DNA from: CAZDKO01 sp964506075 [NCBI: uncultured bacterium]
GTDB lineage: Bacteria > CAZDME01 > JAYEMH01
Direction of reading: 5' to 3'
Assembly (NCBI GenBank): GCA_964506075.1
Contig: CAZDKO010000038.1
Location: 1 to 9,721, forward strand
Length of the DNA stretch: 9,721 nucleotides
Shown: in pieces, positions 1 to 6,663 of the stretch
Position numbering within the stretch: position 1 is the first letter of the stretch
How the letters are laid out: each line of letters starts with the position of its first letter
The notes under the pieces: generated by a model
The model's database searches: none
Told to the model about the DNA's origin: nothing
What the model saw: the letters and a program-made list of their open reading frames with translations, nothing else
Program-made: the position numbers and the translations under genes

Positions 1-9
1 AACCATAAA

Positions 10-25
10 TGTTTCACGTGAAACA
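10..25. promoter_or_regulatory. parS: parS centromere site 1 (ParB-binding palindrome)
   Basis: The 16-mer TGTTTCACGTGAAACA matches the well-known bacterial parS consensus exactly. It sits inside a longer perfect palindrome of 22 bases (7-28). parS is where ParB (Spo0J) nucleates and then spreads in a CTP-dependent way, marking the origin region for segregation. A matching parA-parB pair lies in the same window, which supports the call. The site lies immediately upstream of the yidD ribosome binding site, so bound ParB could also affect yidD transcription; that part is inference. Confidence 0.96.
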
Positions 26-37
26 TTTTTAGGAACG

Positions 38-48
38 GGAGGAAGGAG
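38..48 (+). promoter_or_regulatory. Ribosome binding site of yidD
   Basis: A purine-rich stretch carries two Shine-Dalgarno cores, GGAGG (38-42) and AAGGAG (43-48). It precedes two consecutive TTG codons at 50 and 53. GGAGG is 7 bases from TTG 50, and AAGGAG is 4 bases from TTG 53. The exact start is therefore ambiguous by one codon, but a TTG start is well supported. Confidence 0.7.
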
Positions 49-49
49 C

Positions 50-262
50 TTGTTGAAACGACTGGTCTGCCGTTTTATTAATTTTTACGACCGAAATATA
101 TCCCCGGTAATACCCGCCTGCTGCCGATTCTACCCTACTTGTTCAAGGTATACCTGTCTGGCGGTGGAAAAATATGGGCTTGTTCGGGGATTAACCCTTG
201 GTTTTATCCGGGTTCTGAAGTGTGCCCCCTGGCATCCCGGCGGGCACGATCCGGTAAAATAG
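50..262 (+). CDS. yidD: Membrane protein insertion efficiency factor YidD
   Basis: This is a small protein of about 70 residues, the usual family length. YidD is a membrane-associated factor (formerly the alpha-haemolysin-like DUF37 family) that helps YidC insert inner-membrane proteins. Family hallmarks are all visible: the amphipathic N-terminus with FYDRNISP at about 12-19, the cysteine motif CRFYPTCSRY at 25-34, and the C-terminal signature KCAPWHPGGHDPV at 57-69. It starts with TTG; TTG at 53 would give MKR, which resembles relatives, and is equally possible. It lies between the two parS sites and upstream of yidC, as in the common rpmH-rnpA-yidD-yidC order. rnpA would be expected just left of the window. 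Identity is near certain from the two motifs. Confidence 0.96.
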   Translation: MLKRLVCRFINFYDRNISPVIPACCRFYPTCSRYTCLAVEKYGLVRGLTLGFIRVLKCAPWHPGGHDPVK

Positions 263-294
263 GCGGTTAAAAAGGCAATTAACCAACGGGATAT

Positions 295-326
295 AACCGG
301 ACAACCGGTTAACCGGAAAACTGGCT
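295..326. repeat. Four-unit imperfect 8-bp tandem repeat (AACCGGNN) abutting parS2
   Basis: Four consecutive octamers can be read: AACCGGAC, AACCGGTT, AACCGGAA and AACTGGCT. The next 8 bases (327-334) begin AACC and run into the second parS palindrome. The array fills part of the yidD-yidC gap. No function is known to me. It could be an accessory protein-binding array or simple slippage; its registration with parS is the notable part. Confidence 0.6.
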
Positions 327-335
327 AACCATGAA

Positions 336-351
336 TGTTTCACGTGAAACA
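336..351. promoter_or_regulatory. parS: parS centromere site 2 (ParB-binding palindrome)
   Basis: This is a second exact TGTTTCACGTGAAACA, within a 20-base perfect palindrome (334-353). The 28 bases at 327-354 match 1-28 with a single difference (G versus A at the seventh position), so the two sites are direct copies with flanking sequence. The centre-to-centre distance is 326 bp and yidD lies between them. The site is 25 bases upstream of the yidC start, so ParB occupancy could influence yidC expression (inference). Confidence 0.96.
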
Positions 352-375
352 TTTGGTGAAAATTAAGGAATAACT

Positions 376-1989
376 ATGGAAAAAAAATTATTTTTAGCGA
401 TTGGGTTATCCGCCCTGGTTTTGTTAACTTTTAATTTCTATCTGTCGAAAATAGCGCCGCCGGCGAGTCAGCAGCAAGAAATCGTTCTTTCTGAAGAGGC
501 GGGCGGAGAAACAGAGAGGGAAATAAACCTTCCGGCGGGAGAAGAAGAGGGCTGGGCCGGAAAGGAAGCCGGAGAAATTAATGTCTCTACGGCTCTTTAT
601 AACGCGACTATTTCGTTAAACGGCGGAGGGTTCGCCAGTTTATCTTTCAAAAGCTATAAAAATAAAGACGGGGAGCTGATTAACCTCATCAGGCCGGAAA
701 GAAAGATTAATGATTTACCTTTATATGTTTCTTTTCCCGGGGTGCCCGCCTTAATTTTTGAAGAGGCCCAAGACGTCGTCCGGGAAGAAGATACCGGGGA
801 CAAGACCCTGGTTCTTAAAGCGCGGGCAGACGGCTGGGGGATTACTAAAAAACTCACTTTTAGTCACGAAGAATATCTGGTGTGGCTGGAAATGAATTGG
901 GAAAATCAGTCGGAGGAGAAACGATTGCTTCCTGATTATTATCTGGTTTGTGCCCCGGGTCTTGGCCCGGAAGACCGGGAGAACAAACAATTTGCAGAAA
1001 TAAGGGCGGGCATGTTTTTAGGGGACCAGCTCAAAAGTATAAAGTGGAGGGTTAGTTCCCTGGCAAAAAAGCTAATAAAAAAGAATAATTCTACGGGGAC
1101 TGTTGTTCGTCTGGAGGAAGAAAAAAGAGGGCCTGTCCAATGGCTGGCCTATCGGGAAAAGTACTTCGCCGCGGTTTTATCGCCCCGGGAAAAAGGGCAG
1201 GGCGTGCTTTTGTCCGGCGTGGGAGAAGACGGGGTCCTTTGTCAGATAAGAATGACCGGGCAAGAAATAGACCCGGGAAAAACGTTAACCCAGAAAGTGG
1301 CCGTTTATCTCGGGCCGGTAGATTATGACGGCATGAAGAAGCTTAATCTGGGGATTGAGTCAATTTTTGACAGCGGGGTATTGGCCCCTTTAAGAAGACT
1401 GGTGATGGTCGTCCTTAAGTTTTTTTATAGGTTGGTGGGGAATTGGGGGGTGGCGATTATTCTTTTGACTATCGTCGTTAAAATTATTTTGTTACCCCTG
1501 ACCCAAAAAAGTTTCCGTTCAATGAAAGAAATGCAAAAGCTCCAGCCGCAGATCAGTAGTCTCCGGCAGGTTTATAAAGATGACCCCCAGCGGATGCAAA
1601 AGGAAATGATGGAACTTTACCGCCGGCATAAAGTTAATCCTCTGGGAGGGTGTTTTCCCATGCTTCTCCAGATGCCGGTTTTTATCGCTTTGTTTACCGC
1701 CCTTAGGGGCGCGATAGAACTGTGGCAGGCACCGTTTATCTTCTGGATTAAAGACTTATCCGTCAAAGACCCTTATTATGTGCTACCGGCTTTGATGGGA
1801 GCAACCATGTTTTTGCAGCAAAAACTGACGCCCACGGCTGACCCCCAGCAGGCGCGGATGGCGATGATGATGCCCATCGTTTTTACCTTTCTTTTTATGA
1901 ATTTCCCCAGCGGGTTAGTGTTGTACTGGTTGGTCAACAGCCTTCTTTCTCTGGTGGAACAGTGGTGGATAAAAAGAGATAGAACCTAA
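376..1989 (+). CDS. yidC: Membrane protein insertase YidC (Oxa1 family)
   Basis: The product of 537 residues inserts and folds inner-membrane proteins, alone or with SecYEG. An N-terminal membrane anchor lies at about 5-22. A large extracytoplasmic beta domain of roughly 300 residues follows (about 50-335), the form found in diderm bacteria. The conserved Oxa1 core then contains membrane segments near 357-375, 426-443, 468-484 and 498-528. The core signature PLTQKSFRSMKEMQKLQP is at 374-391, and NPLGGCFPMLLQMPVF at 421-436. The position equivalent to the E. coli hydrophilic-groove Arg366 is Lys369, which keeps the positive charge. The C-terminus is short and basic. The ATG start has an AAGGA ribosome site 6 bases upstream. 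The stop codon shares one base with the mnmE start (TAATG), implying translational coupling. Confidence 0.97.
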   Translation: MEKKLFLAIGLSALVLLTFNFYLSKIAPPASQQQEIVLSEEAGGETEREINLPAGEEEGWAGKEAGEINVSTALYNATISLNGGGFASLSFKSYKNKDGELINLIRPERKINDLPLYVSFPGVPALIFEEAQDVVREEDTGDKTLVLKARADGWGITKKLTFSHEEYLVWLEMNWENQSEEKRLLPDYYLVCAPGLGPEDRENKQFAEIRAGMFLGDQLKSIKWRVSSLAKKLIKKNNSTGTVVRLEEEKRGPVQWLAYREKYFAAVLSPREKGQGVLLSGVGEDGVLCQIRMTGQEIDPGKTLTQKVAVYLGPVDYDGMKKLNLGIESIFDSGVLAPLRRLVMVVLKFFYRLVGNWGVAIILLTIVVKIILLPLTQKSFRSMKEMQKLQPQISSLRQVYKDDPQRMQKEMMELYRRHKVNPLGGCFPMLLQMPVFIALFTALRGAIELWQAPFIFWIKDLSVKDPYYVLPALMGATMFLQQKLTPTADPQQARMAMMMPIVFTFLFMNFPSGLVLYWLVNSLLSLVEQWWIKRDRT

Positions 1990-3380
1990 TGAAAGCTGAC
2001 TATAAGGACACTATAGCTGCTATAGCGACGTCTCCGGGAGAGGGGGGCATCGGGATTGTTCGCCTTAGTGGACCCAAAGCTATTCCGATCGCCGCTAAGA
2101 TTTTCCGTCCCAAGTCCCATAGAGATATTAACGCTTTGCCCAGCCATACCCTACACTACGGCGAAGTGGCTGAGAATAAAAAAACCATTGACACCGGGCT
2201 TTTAGCCATTATGCGCGCGCCTCATTCCTATACCCGGGAGGATGTGGTTGAGCTTCATGTTCACGGAGGGGTAATACCGCTCCAGAAAATTTTAAAGCTG
2301 GCCATCAATACCGGTGCCAAATTAGCTGAACCCGGGGAATTTACCCGGAGGGCTTTTGTTAACGGCCGGCTGGATTTAGCTCAGGCAGAGGCCGTTGTTG
2401 ATTTAATCCGGGCTAAGACCGAAGCTTTTTATAATCTGGCCCAGAGACAATTCTCCGGGGTTTTATCCCGGAAGATAAATGACCTCCGAGAGAAATTATT
2501 AAAAATACTCACCAGAATTGAAGCCAATATTGACTTTGCGGAAGAAAGCCGGGTAACCCTGGGACAATCTTTCCAAAAGAACCTCTCCGGGGTCATTAAA
2601 GAGGTGAGGGCTTTAGCCGAGAGTGCGGGCAAAGGACGAGCCATAAAAGAAGGGGTCAAGGCGGTCATTGTTGGCCGGACTAACGTCGGGAAGTCCAGCT
2701 TGATGAATGCTTTAATGAAAGAGGAGAGGGTTATCGTTACCCACATCCCCGGAACCACCCGGGACGTGATTGAGGAAAGGGTTGAAGTTGGGGGGGTGAC
2801 TTTAAAATTTGCGGATACGGCCGGAATCAGAAAAGCCCGAAACCCGATAGAAAAACAGGGTGTTAACCGGAGCCGGGCGTATATGGAACAAGCCGACCTG
2901 ATTATTCTGGTTCTGGATGGAAGTCAGCCCTTAAAGAAGATAGATAGAGAGATTATAAAGACAGTGGTTCACCACCAAAAGAGGGCGGTGGTGGTCATTA
3001 ATAAAATAGATTTACCCCTCCGGATAAACATAGAGAGAATAAAACAATTTTTCCCGGGAGGCAACATAGTTAAGCTTTCCGCTAAACATCAGCTCGGCCT
3101 TTCTGTTTTTACCCAAAAACTGCTTCAGGTTTTAGGGTTGGGGTCATTGAAAAAGGCGGAGGGAGAGGTCATTGTTAACTGTCTGAGGCATCAGAAGGTT
3201 TTAGAAAAAGCAGAGGCGCTTTTAAAGGAAGCTTTAGCTGCCAGTGAACAAGGATTTTCTTCAGAGTATATTGCTTTTGGGCTCTGGGGGGCAGCTGATA
3301 CTTTAGGGGAAATTCTGGGGTTGAATTATAAAGAAAATTTATTAGATGCAATTTTCCAGGAGTTCTGTGTTGGAAAGTAG
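1989..3380 (+). CDS. mnmE: tRNA uridine-5-carboxymethylaminomethyl modification GTPase MnmE
   Basis: MnmE works with MnmG, using methylene-tetrahydrofolate and GTP hydrolysis to modify the wobble uridine of certain tRNAs. The protein has 463 residues, normal for the family. The N-terminal folate-binding domain begins with the typical DTIAAIATSPGEGGIGIVR at 7-25 and has GEFTRRAF at 116-123. The inserted G domain shows GRTNVGKSS (229-237), PGTTRD (254-259), DTAG (276-279), NKID (338-341) and SAK (364-366). The helical domain ends in FCVGK, with the conserved catalytic-site Cys460. The ATG overlaps the yidC stop by one base. mnmG and rsmG, frequent neighbours, do not follow; an AT-rich regulatory gap does. 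Confidence 0.98.
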   Translation: MKADYKDTIAAIATSPGEGGIGIVRLSGPKAIPIAAKIFRPKSHRDINALPSHTLHYGEVAENKKTIDTGLLAIMRAPHSYTREDVVELHVHGGVIPLQKILKLAINTGAKLAEPGEFTRRAFVNGRLDLAQAEAVVDLIRAKTEAFYNLAQRQFSGVLSRKINDLREKLLKILTRIEANIDFAEESRVTLGQSFQKNLSGVIKEVRALAESAGKGRAIKEGVKAVIVGRTNVGKSSLMNALMKEERVIVTHIPGTTRDVIEERVEVGGVTLKFADTAGIRKARNPIEKQGVNRSRAYMEQADLIILVLDGSQPLKKIDREIIKTVVHHQKRAVVVINKIDLPLRINIERIKQFFPGGNIVKLSAKHQLGLSVFTQKLLQVLGLGSLKKAEGEVIVNCLRHQKVLEKAEALLKEALAASEQGFSSEYIAFGLWGAADTLGEILGLNYKENLLDAIFQEFCVGK

Positions 3381-3387
3381 ACATTTT

Positions 3388-3415
3388 TTGACAAAAAATT
3401 ACATAATAATACAAT
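3388..3415 (+). promoter_or_regulatory. Predicted sigma70-type promoter for parA-parB-lipA operon
   Basis: A consensus -35 box TTGACA (3388-3393) is separated by 16 bases from TACAAT (3410-3415), one mismatch from TATAAT. It lies just after the mnmE stop in a strongly AT-rich stretch. Transcription would start near 3422 and leave a 5' leader of about 165 bases before parA. That leader contains the DnaA-box-like cluster and the phased repeats. No other equally good promoter is seen before parA. The prediction rests on sequence only. Confidence 0.6.
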
Positions 3416-3456
3416 GATGTGCTTCTGTGGTAAAAATTTCATGGCCTTATTTTTTT

Positions 3457-3486
3457 TGTGGATAAACTGTGGATTTTTGTGGGTAA
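3457..3486 (-). promoter_or_regulatory. Cluster of three DnaA-box-like 9-mers
   Basis: TGTGGATAA at 3457-3465 is the exact reverse complement of the high-affinity DnaA box TTATCCACA. It is followed by TGTGGATTT at 3468-3476 (two mismatches) and TGTGGGTAA at 3478-3486 (one mismatch). All three have the same orientation with start-to-start spacings of 11 and 10 bp, so they face the same side of the helix. A looser copy, TGTGGTAAA, lies at 3426-3434. The cluster is downstream of the predicted parA promoter. It may be a DnaA regulatory site or part of an origin. Confidence 0.6.
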
Positions 3487-3540
3487 CTCGCAACACAAAT
3501 AGAAATTTAGATACGTTTTTAAAAAAACTTGCACAGAATA

Positions 3541-3580
3541 GACAAATTTGGACAAAATAAAACAAATTTGGACAAATAAG
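3541..3580. repeat. Four 10-bp phased repeats upstream of the parA ribosome site
   Basis: Four back-to-back decamers are seen: GACAAATTTG, GACAAAATAA, AACAAATTTG and GACAAATAAG. The first and third contain the 8-bp palindrome CAAATTTG, so the same 15-mer (3542-3556 and 3562-3576) recurs exactly 20 bp apart. The period equals one helical turn, so the A/T runs are in phase and could bend or destabilise the helix. The last unit overlaps the start of the parA Shine-Dalgarno sequence. An operator array or an unwinding element are both possible. Confidence 0.6.
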
Positions 3581-3583
3581 GAG
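3578..3583 (+). promoter_or_regulatory. Ribosome binding site deciding the parA start
   Basis: AAGGAG lies 5 bases before the ATG at 3589. A GTG at 3583 is in the same frame but overlaps the last base of this Shine-Dalgarno core, so it cannot use it. The ATG is therefore the likely start. The resulting N-terminus MTKIFAVANQKGG also looks like other Soj proteins. Confidence 0.85.
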
Positions 3584-3588
3584 TGAAT

Positions 3589-4353
3589 ATGACAAAAATT
3601 TTCGCTGTAGCCAATCAGAAGGGTGGTGTAGGAAAAACTACCACGGTAATTAACTTATCTTCTTGTTTTGCTTTAGCCGGAAAAAGGGTTCTCTCGGTTG
3701 ATTTTGACCCACAGGGACAGGTTACTTCTGGGCTGGGGATAGAGAAGGGGAATCTCCCGGCGACTATCTATTCCTGTCTTTTTGACGGGGAGATAATGGG
3801 AGGGTTAATTCAGGAAACCGGGGTTAATAACCTTAAGGTTATTCCGTCCAATGTTGATTTGGCCGGGGCCGAAATAGAGCTGGTTGAAGTTCCCCAGAGG
3901 GAGGAGCGGCTGCGGCGAGTTCTGGAAAAGGTTCGCCACGATTACGATTTCATTTTTATTGACTGCCCGCCTTCTTTAGGAATCCTGACCGTCAACGCCT
4001 TAACGGCCGCTGACAGCGTTATTATCCCGGTCCAGTGCGAATATTATGCCTTAGAAGGGCTCAGCCAGTTGGTGGAATCAATTGATTTAGTCAGAGCCGG
4101 ATTAAATACAAAACTAAGCATAGAAGGGGTGGTTTTAACCATGCAGGATGTTCGCACTAATCTGTCCGAACAGGTAGTCAAAGAAGTAAAAGAATTTTTT
4201 CAAGAGAGGGTTTTTCAAACGGTTATTCCCCGCAATGTTCGTTTAGCCGAGGCGCCCAGTTTTGGACAGGCAATTATCCAATACGATATTCGTTCTACCG
4301 GAGCAGAAGCCTATTTGCGCCTGGCAAAGGAAATTTTAGAGCGGCACAAATAA
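3589..4353 (+). CDS. parA: Chromosome partitioning ATPase ParA (Soj)
   Basis: ParA is a dimerising ATPase that binds DNA non-specifically, interacts with ParB at parS and moves or positions the origin region; in some species it also modulates DnaA. With the ATG at 3589 the protein has 254 residues, the usual Soj size. The deviant Walker A motif KGGVGKTT is at 11-18, with the signature Lys11. A' is FDPQGQ at 39-44, and the Walker B region is FIFIDCPPSLG at 121-131. The Soj-typical PVQCEYYALEGLSQL (147-161) and IPRNVRLAEAPSFG (213-226) are both present. Gln44 replaces the usual Asn of DPQGN, a mild variation. It is preceded by its own promoter region and followed after 60 bases by parB. The close match to chromosomal Soj argues against a plasmid or MinD-type protein. 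Confidence 0.97.
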   Translation: MTKIFAVANQKGGVGKTTTVINLSSCFALAGKRVLSVDFDPQGQVTSGLGIEKGNLPATIYSCLFDGEIMGGLIQETGVNNLKVIPSNVDLAGAEIELVEVPQREERLRRVLEKVRHDYDFIFIDCPPSLGILTVNALTAADSVIIPVQCEYYALEGLSQLVESIDLVRAGLNTKLSIEGVVLTMQDVRTNLSEQVVKEVKEFFQERVFQTVIPRNVRLAEAPSFGQAIIQYDIRSTGAEAYLRLAKEILERHK

Positions 4354-4355
4354 AA

Positions 4356-4385
4356 GGAAAACAAAGAAATTCTTTGATCGTTTCC
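4356..4385 (+). promoter_or_regulatory. Inverted repeat in the parA-parB gap
   Basis: CAAAGAA (4362-4368) and TTCTTTG (4370-4376) form a perfect inverted repeat with a one-base centre. Outer GGAAA (4356-4360) and TTTCC (4381-4385) can extend it past a small internal loop. As RNA it would be a modest, AT-rich hairpin; as DNA it could be an operator. No U-tract follows, so it is not a typical terminator. It could tune the ParA to ParB ratio, but that is speculation. Confidence 0.3.
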
Positions 4386-4413
4386 CCCGAGATAAACCAT
4401 TAAGGAGAAAAGA

Positions 4414-5256
4414 ATGGCTAAACAAGTTTTAGGTCGAGGTTTAAGCGCCCTTATTTCCCGGCAAAGTGTGGATAAAAAAGAGTCGGTTCTGGAATTAAAC
4501 GTGGATGATATCACCCCCAGCCGTTTTCAGCCTCGCCGAGACTTTGCGGTTGACCAGCTTCAGGAATTGATGAGTTCAATTAAAGAAAAAGGCGTGGTTC
4601 AGCCGGTGATTGTTCGTTCCCGCGGGAATAAATACGAATTAGTGGCCGGAGAAAGGCGCTGGCGGGCGGTTAAAGAGCTGGGGATGAAAACAATTCCCTC
4701 TATCACCAAGGATATTTCTGACGCCGAGGCGTTAGAAATAGCCCTGATTGAAAACATCCAGAGGCAGGATTTAAATCCGATTGAAGAAGCCGTGGCTTAC
4801 GAGCGCTTAATTAAGGAGTTTAAACTCACCCAGGAAAAACTTTCTCAACAAATCGGCAAAGACCGGGCTTCAGTCGCCAACACCATCAGACTCCTTAAGT
4901 TACCGCCGAAGGTTAAAGAAGAAATCCTTCAAGGGCGGCTCTCGGCCGGTCAGGCCAGGCCTTTGTTATCTTTAAAAAGTCCGCGTCAGCAAGAAGACCT
5001 CTGTAAAAGAATTGTCAAACAAGGGCTTTCGACGCGGGAGGTAGAAAAAATCGTTCAAAAAAAGCTTTCCCCGGTTCAATTTCAACCGCGGCGCTTTAAA
5101 GAAAACGCCCAGCTTCTTAAAATAGAAGAAAAACTGCGCCATCTTTTTGGCACGCAGGTTCACATTCAGCAGAAAGGCAACAAAGGTAAAATTGAAATAG
5201 AATTTTATTCTGCTGAGGATTTAGACCGCCTTATAGAAATTATTTGCTCAAAATAA
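4414..5256 (+). CDS. parB: Chromosome partitioning protein ParB (Spo0J), CTP-dependent parS clamp
   Basis: ParB binds parS, hydrolyses CTP to close as a sliding clamp, stimulates ParA and recruits SMC. The protein has 280 residues, normal for the family. It starts with the ParA-contacting basic tail and GRGLSALI (7-14). The CTP-binding region includes QPRRDF (39-44), GERRWRA (79-85) and ENIQRQDLNPIEEA (113-126). The helix-turn-helix, which reads the parS half site, is at about 136-164, and LSAGQARPLL at 176-185 has Gln where many relatives have His (GHAR). A C-terminal dimerisation domain covers about 230-280. The ATG has AAGGAG 6 bases upstream. Two canonical parS sites about 4.1 kb upstream are its expected targets. 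Confidence 0.97.
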   Translation: MAKQVLGRGLSALISRQSVDKKESVLELNVDDITPSRFQPRRDFAVDQLQELMSSIKEKGVVQPVIVRSRGNKYELVAGERRWRAVKELGMKTIPSITKDISDAEALEIALIENIQRQDLNPIEEAVAYERLIKEFKLTQEKLSQQIGKDRASVANTIRLLKLPPKVKEEILQGRLSAGQARPLLSLKSPRQQEDLCKRIVKQGLSTREVEKIVQKKLSPVQFQPRRFKENAQLLKIEEKLRHLFGTQVHIQQKGNKGKIEIEFYSAEDLDRLIEIICSK

Positions 5257-5257
5257 T

Positions 5258-6157
5258 ATGCCTGTTCCCAGAGACCTTTTGATAAAGATTGGCACCAAAA
5301 GAGATTTAGGCCGGATACCGGCAATCCTGGAAAGGACCAAACTCCACACGGTTTGTCAGGAGGCGCGGTGTCCCAATATTGGGGAATGTTTTGCTCAAGG
5401 CACGGCGACTTTTCTTATCCTGGGGGATATTTGTACCCGGGGGTGTAGTTTTTGCGGCGTAAAAAAGACCGCTTTAGAAAAACTGCCGGTTGACCCCGAA
5501 GAACCAGGCCGGCTCGCCGAAACCCTTGAACAGCTTCATCTTAACTACGTGGTCATTACCTCGGTTTCCAGAGATGACTTACCTGATGGGGGAGCGGAAC
5601 ATTTTGTTCGGACGATAAGGGAGATTAGAAAGATTAACCCCCGCATTTCCATAGAGTTATTAATTCCTGATTTTGCCGGTAACCTGGAAGCTTTAAGGAT
5701 GGTGGCGAAAGAGGCCCCCGAGGTGATTAATCACAATCTGGAAACGGTTAAGCGCTTGTATCCTAAGGTCCGGCCGCAGGCAATTTATGAGCGGTCTCTT
5801 TCTTTTCTCAGGGCGACAAAAGAGATGGCGCCGGAAGTTTTAGTTAAATCGGGGCTGATGTTGGGCCTGGGAGAAAAGCGGGAAGAGGTTTTAGAAACTC
5901 TCCGGGATTTACGCCAGAACGGCTGCCAGATGTTAACTCTCGGGCAGTATTTTCAACCGACTGGCCGCCACATTCCGGTTGAAAGGTATATTAAAGACGA
6001 AGAATTTCATTTTTTAAAACAAAGGGCAGAAGAATTAGGCTTTCTTTTTACGGCCGCCGGGACTTTTGTCCGGAGTTCCTACCGGGCCAAAGAAGCTTAT
6101 GAGAAAGCGGGAAAAAATAAACAAAGGGAAGAAACACCTCCGGAGAGAGATAGATGA
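5258..6157 (+). CDS. lipA: Lipoyl synthase LipA (radical SAM)
   Basis: LipA inserts two sulfur atoms into protein-bound octanoyl chains, making the lipoyl cofactor of pyruvate and related dehydrogenases and of the glycine cleavage H protein. The protein has 299 residues, typical. The auxiliary sulfur-donating cluster uses Cys33, Cys38 and Cys44 (CQEARCPNIGEC). The radical SAM cluster uses Cys59, Cys63 and Cys66 (CTRGCSFC). The C-terminal RSSY motif (272-275) supplies the serine ligand of the auxiliary cluster. VSRDDLPDGGAEHF (103-116) and EVINHNLETV (155-164) are further family signatures. The tail after 283 is highly charged. The ATG is one base after the parB stop without a clear ribosome site, so translation is probably coupled to parB. 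No octanoyltransferase (lipB or lipM) is in the window. Confidence 0.97.
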   Translation: MPVPRDLLIKIGTKRDLGRIPAILERTKLHTVCQEARCPNIGECFAQGTATFLILGDICTRGCSFCGVKKTALEKLPVDPEEPGRLAETLEQLHLNYVVITSVSRDDLPDGGAEHFVRTIREIRKINPRISIELLIPDFAGNLEALRMVAKEAPEVINHNLETVKRLYPKVRPQAIYERSLSFLRATKEMAPEVLVKSGLMLGLGEKREEVLETLRDLRQNGCQMLTLGQYFQPTGRHIPVERYIKDEEFHFLKQRAEELGFLFTAAGTFVRSSYRAKEAYEKAGKNKQREETPPERDR

Positions 6158-6663
6158 CACCTTTACGAATATATGAATACGGAGAGCCGATATTACGCCG
6201 GAAATGTTTACCGGTCAAGAAGATTACGGCGGAAATTTTACAGGACCTTAAAAACATGAAGCAGGTGTTATATAAAGAAGAAAGAGGAATCGGCCTGGCG
6301 GCGCCGCAGATAGGATTGAATAAGAGATTAGTCGTTATTGATATCGGTGAAGGGCTCTGGCAGTTAATTAACCCCAGAATTATTTCCCGGCGGGGAAAAA
6401 GCGTTCTTGAAGAAGGATGCCTCAGTGTCCCGGGGATCCAGGTCAAAGTGAAGCGAGCCAGAGAAGTGAACGTGGAGGCGCTTAATCCGCAGGGTGAAAA
6501 AATAATTATTGAAGGACGGGATTTGTTTGCGCACGTTTTACAGCATGAAATCGACCATCTCAACGGTATTTTAATCATTGATTTTCTCCCCCGCGGGAAG
6601 AAAAAAAAGGCGGAGGCAGCGTTAAAAGAATGGGCGAAAGAAACCGCAAAAAAGTCAAAATGA
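6154..6663 (+). CDS. def: Peptide deformylase
   Basis: This metalloenzyme removes the N-formyl group from new proteins on the ribosome. The protein has 169 residues, the normal size. The three catalytic motifs are intact: GIGLAAPQIG (45-54), EGCLSVPG (87-94) with metal ligand Cys89, and HEIDH (131-135), whose two His complete the metal site with Glu132 as the catalytic base. A lysine-rich tail follows at 149-169. The ATG overlaps the lipA stop by four bases (ATGA), and a GGAG is 8 bases upstream. def more often sits beside fmt; here it is in a lipA-containing train and fmt is not seen. Confidence 0.97.
   Translation: MTPLRIYEYGEPILRRKCLPVKKITAEILQDLKNMKQVLYKEERGIGLAAPQIGLNKRLVVIDIGEGLWQLINPRIISRRGKSVLEEGCLSVPGIQVKVKRAREVNVEALNPQGEKIIIEGRDLFAHVLQHEIDHLNGILIIDFLPRGKKKKAEAALKEWAKETAKKSK

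Noticed and set aside
292-297. TATAAC as a -10 box of a yidC promoter
   Set aside because: No reasonable -35 box is found 15-19 bases upstream; one near-match hexamer alone is not enough.
2429-2758. Minus-strand frame opposite mnmE (109 codons) and similar antisense frames elsewhere
   Set aside because: They sit fully inside well-identified genes, lack ribosome sites and family motifs, and follow from the composition of the sense genes.
3384-3398. T6-GAC-A6 inverted repeat after mnmE as a terminator
   Set aside because: The stem would be only A-T pairs without a GC-rich core, and the same bases form the -35 box of the predicted parA promoter.
3541-3580. Phased decamers as a CRISPR-like array
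   Set aside because: Units are 10 bp with no spacers and no cas genes nearby.
3583-3588. GTG at 3583 as the parA start
   Set aside because: It overlaps the Shine-Dalgarno core AAGGAG (3578-3583); the ATG at 3589 has correct spacing and gives the family-typical N-terminus.
3326-3595. Minus-strand 89-codon frame across the mnmE-parA gap
   Set aside because: Its translation mirrors the AT-rich repeats and promoter region, with Phe/Leu-rich low complexity and no plausible ribosome site.
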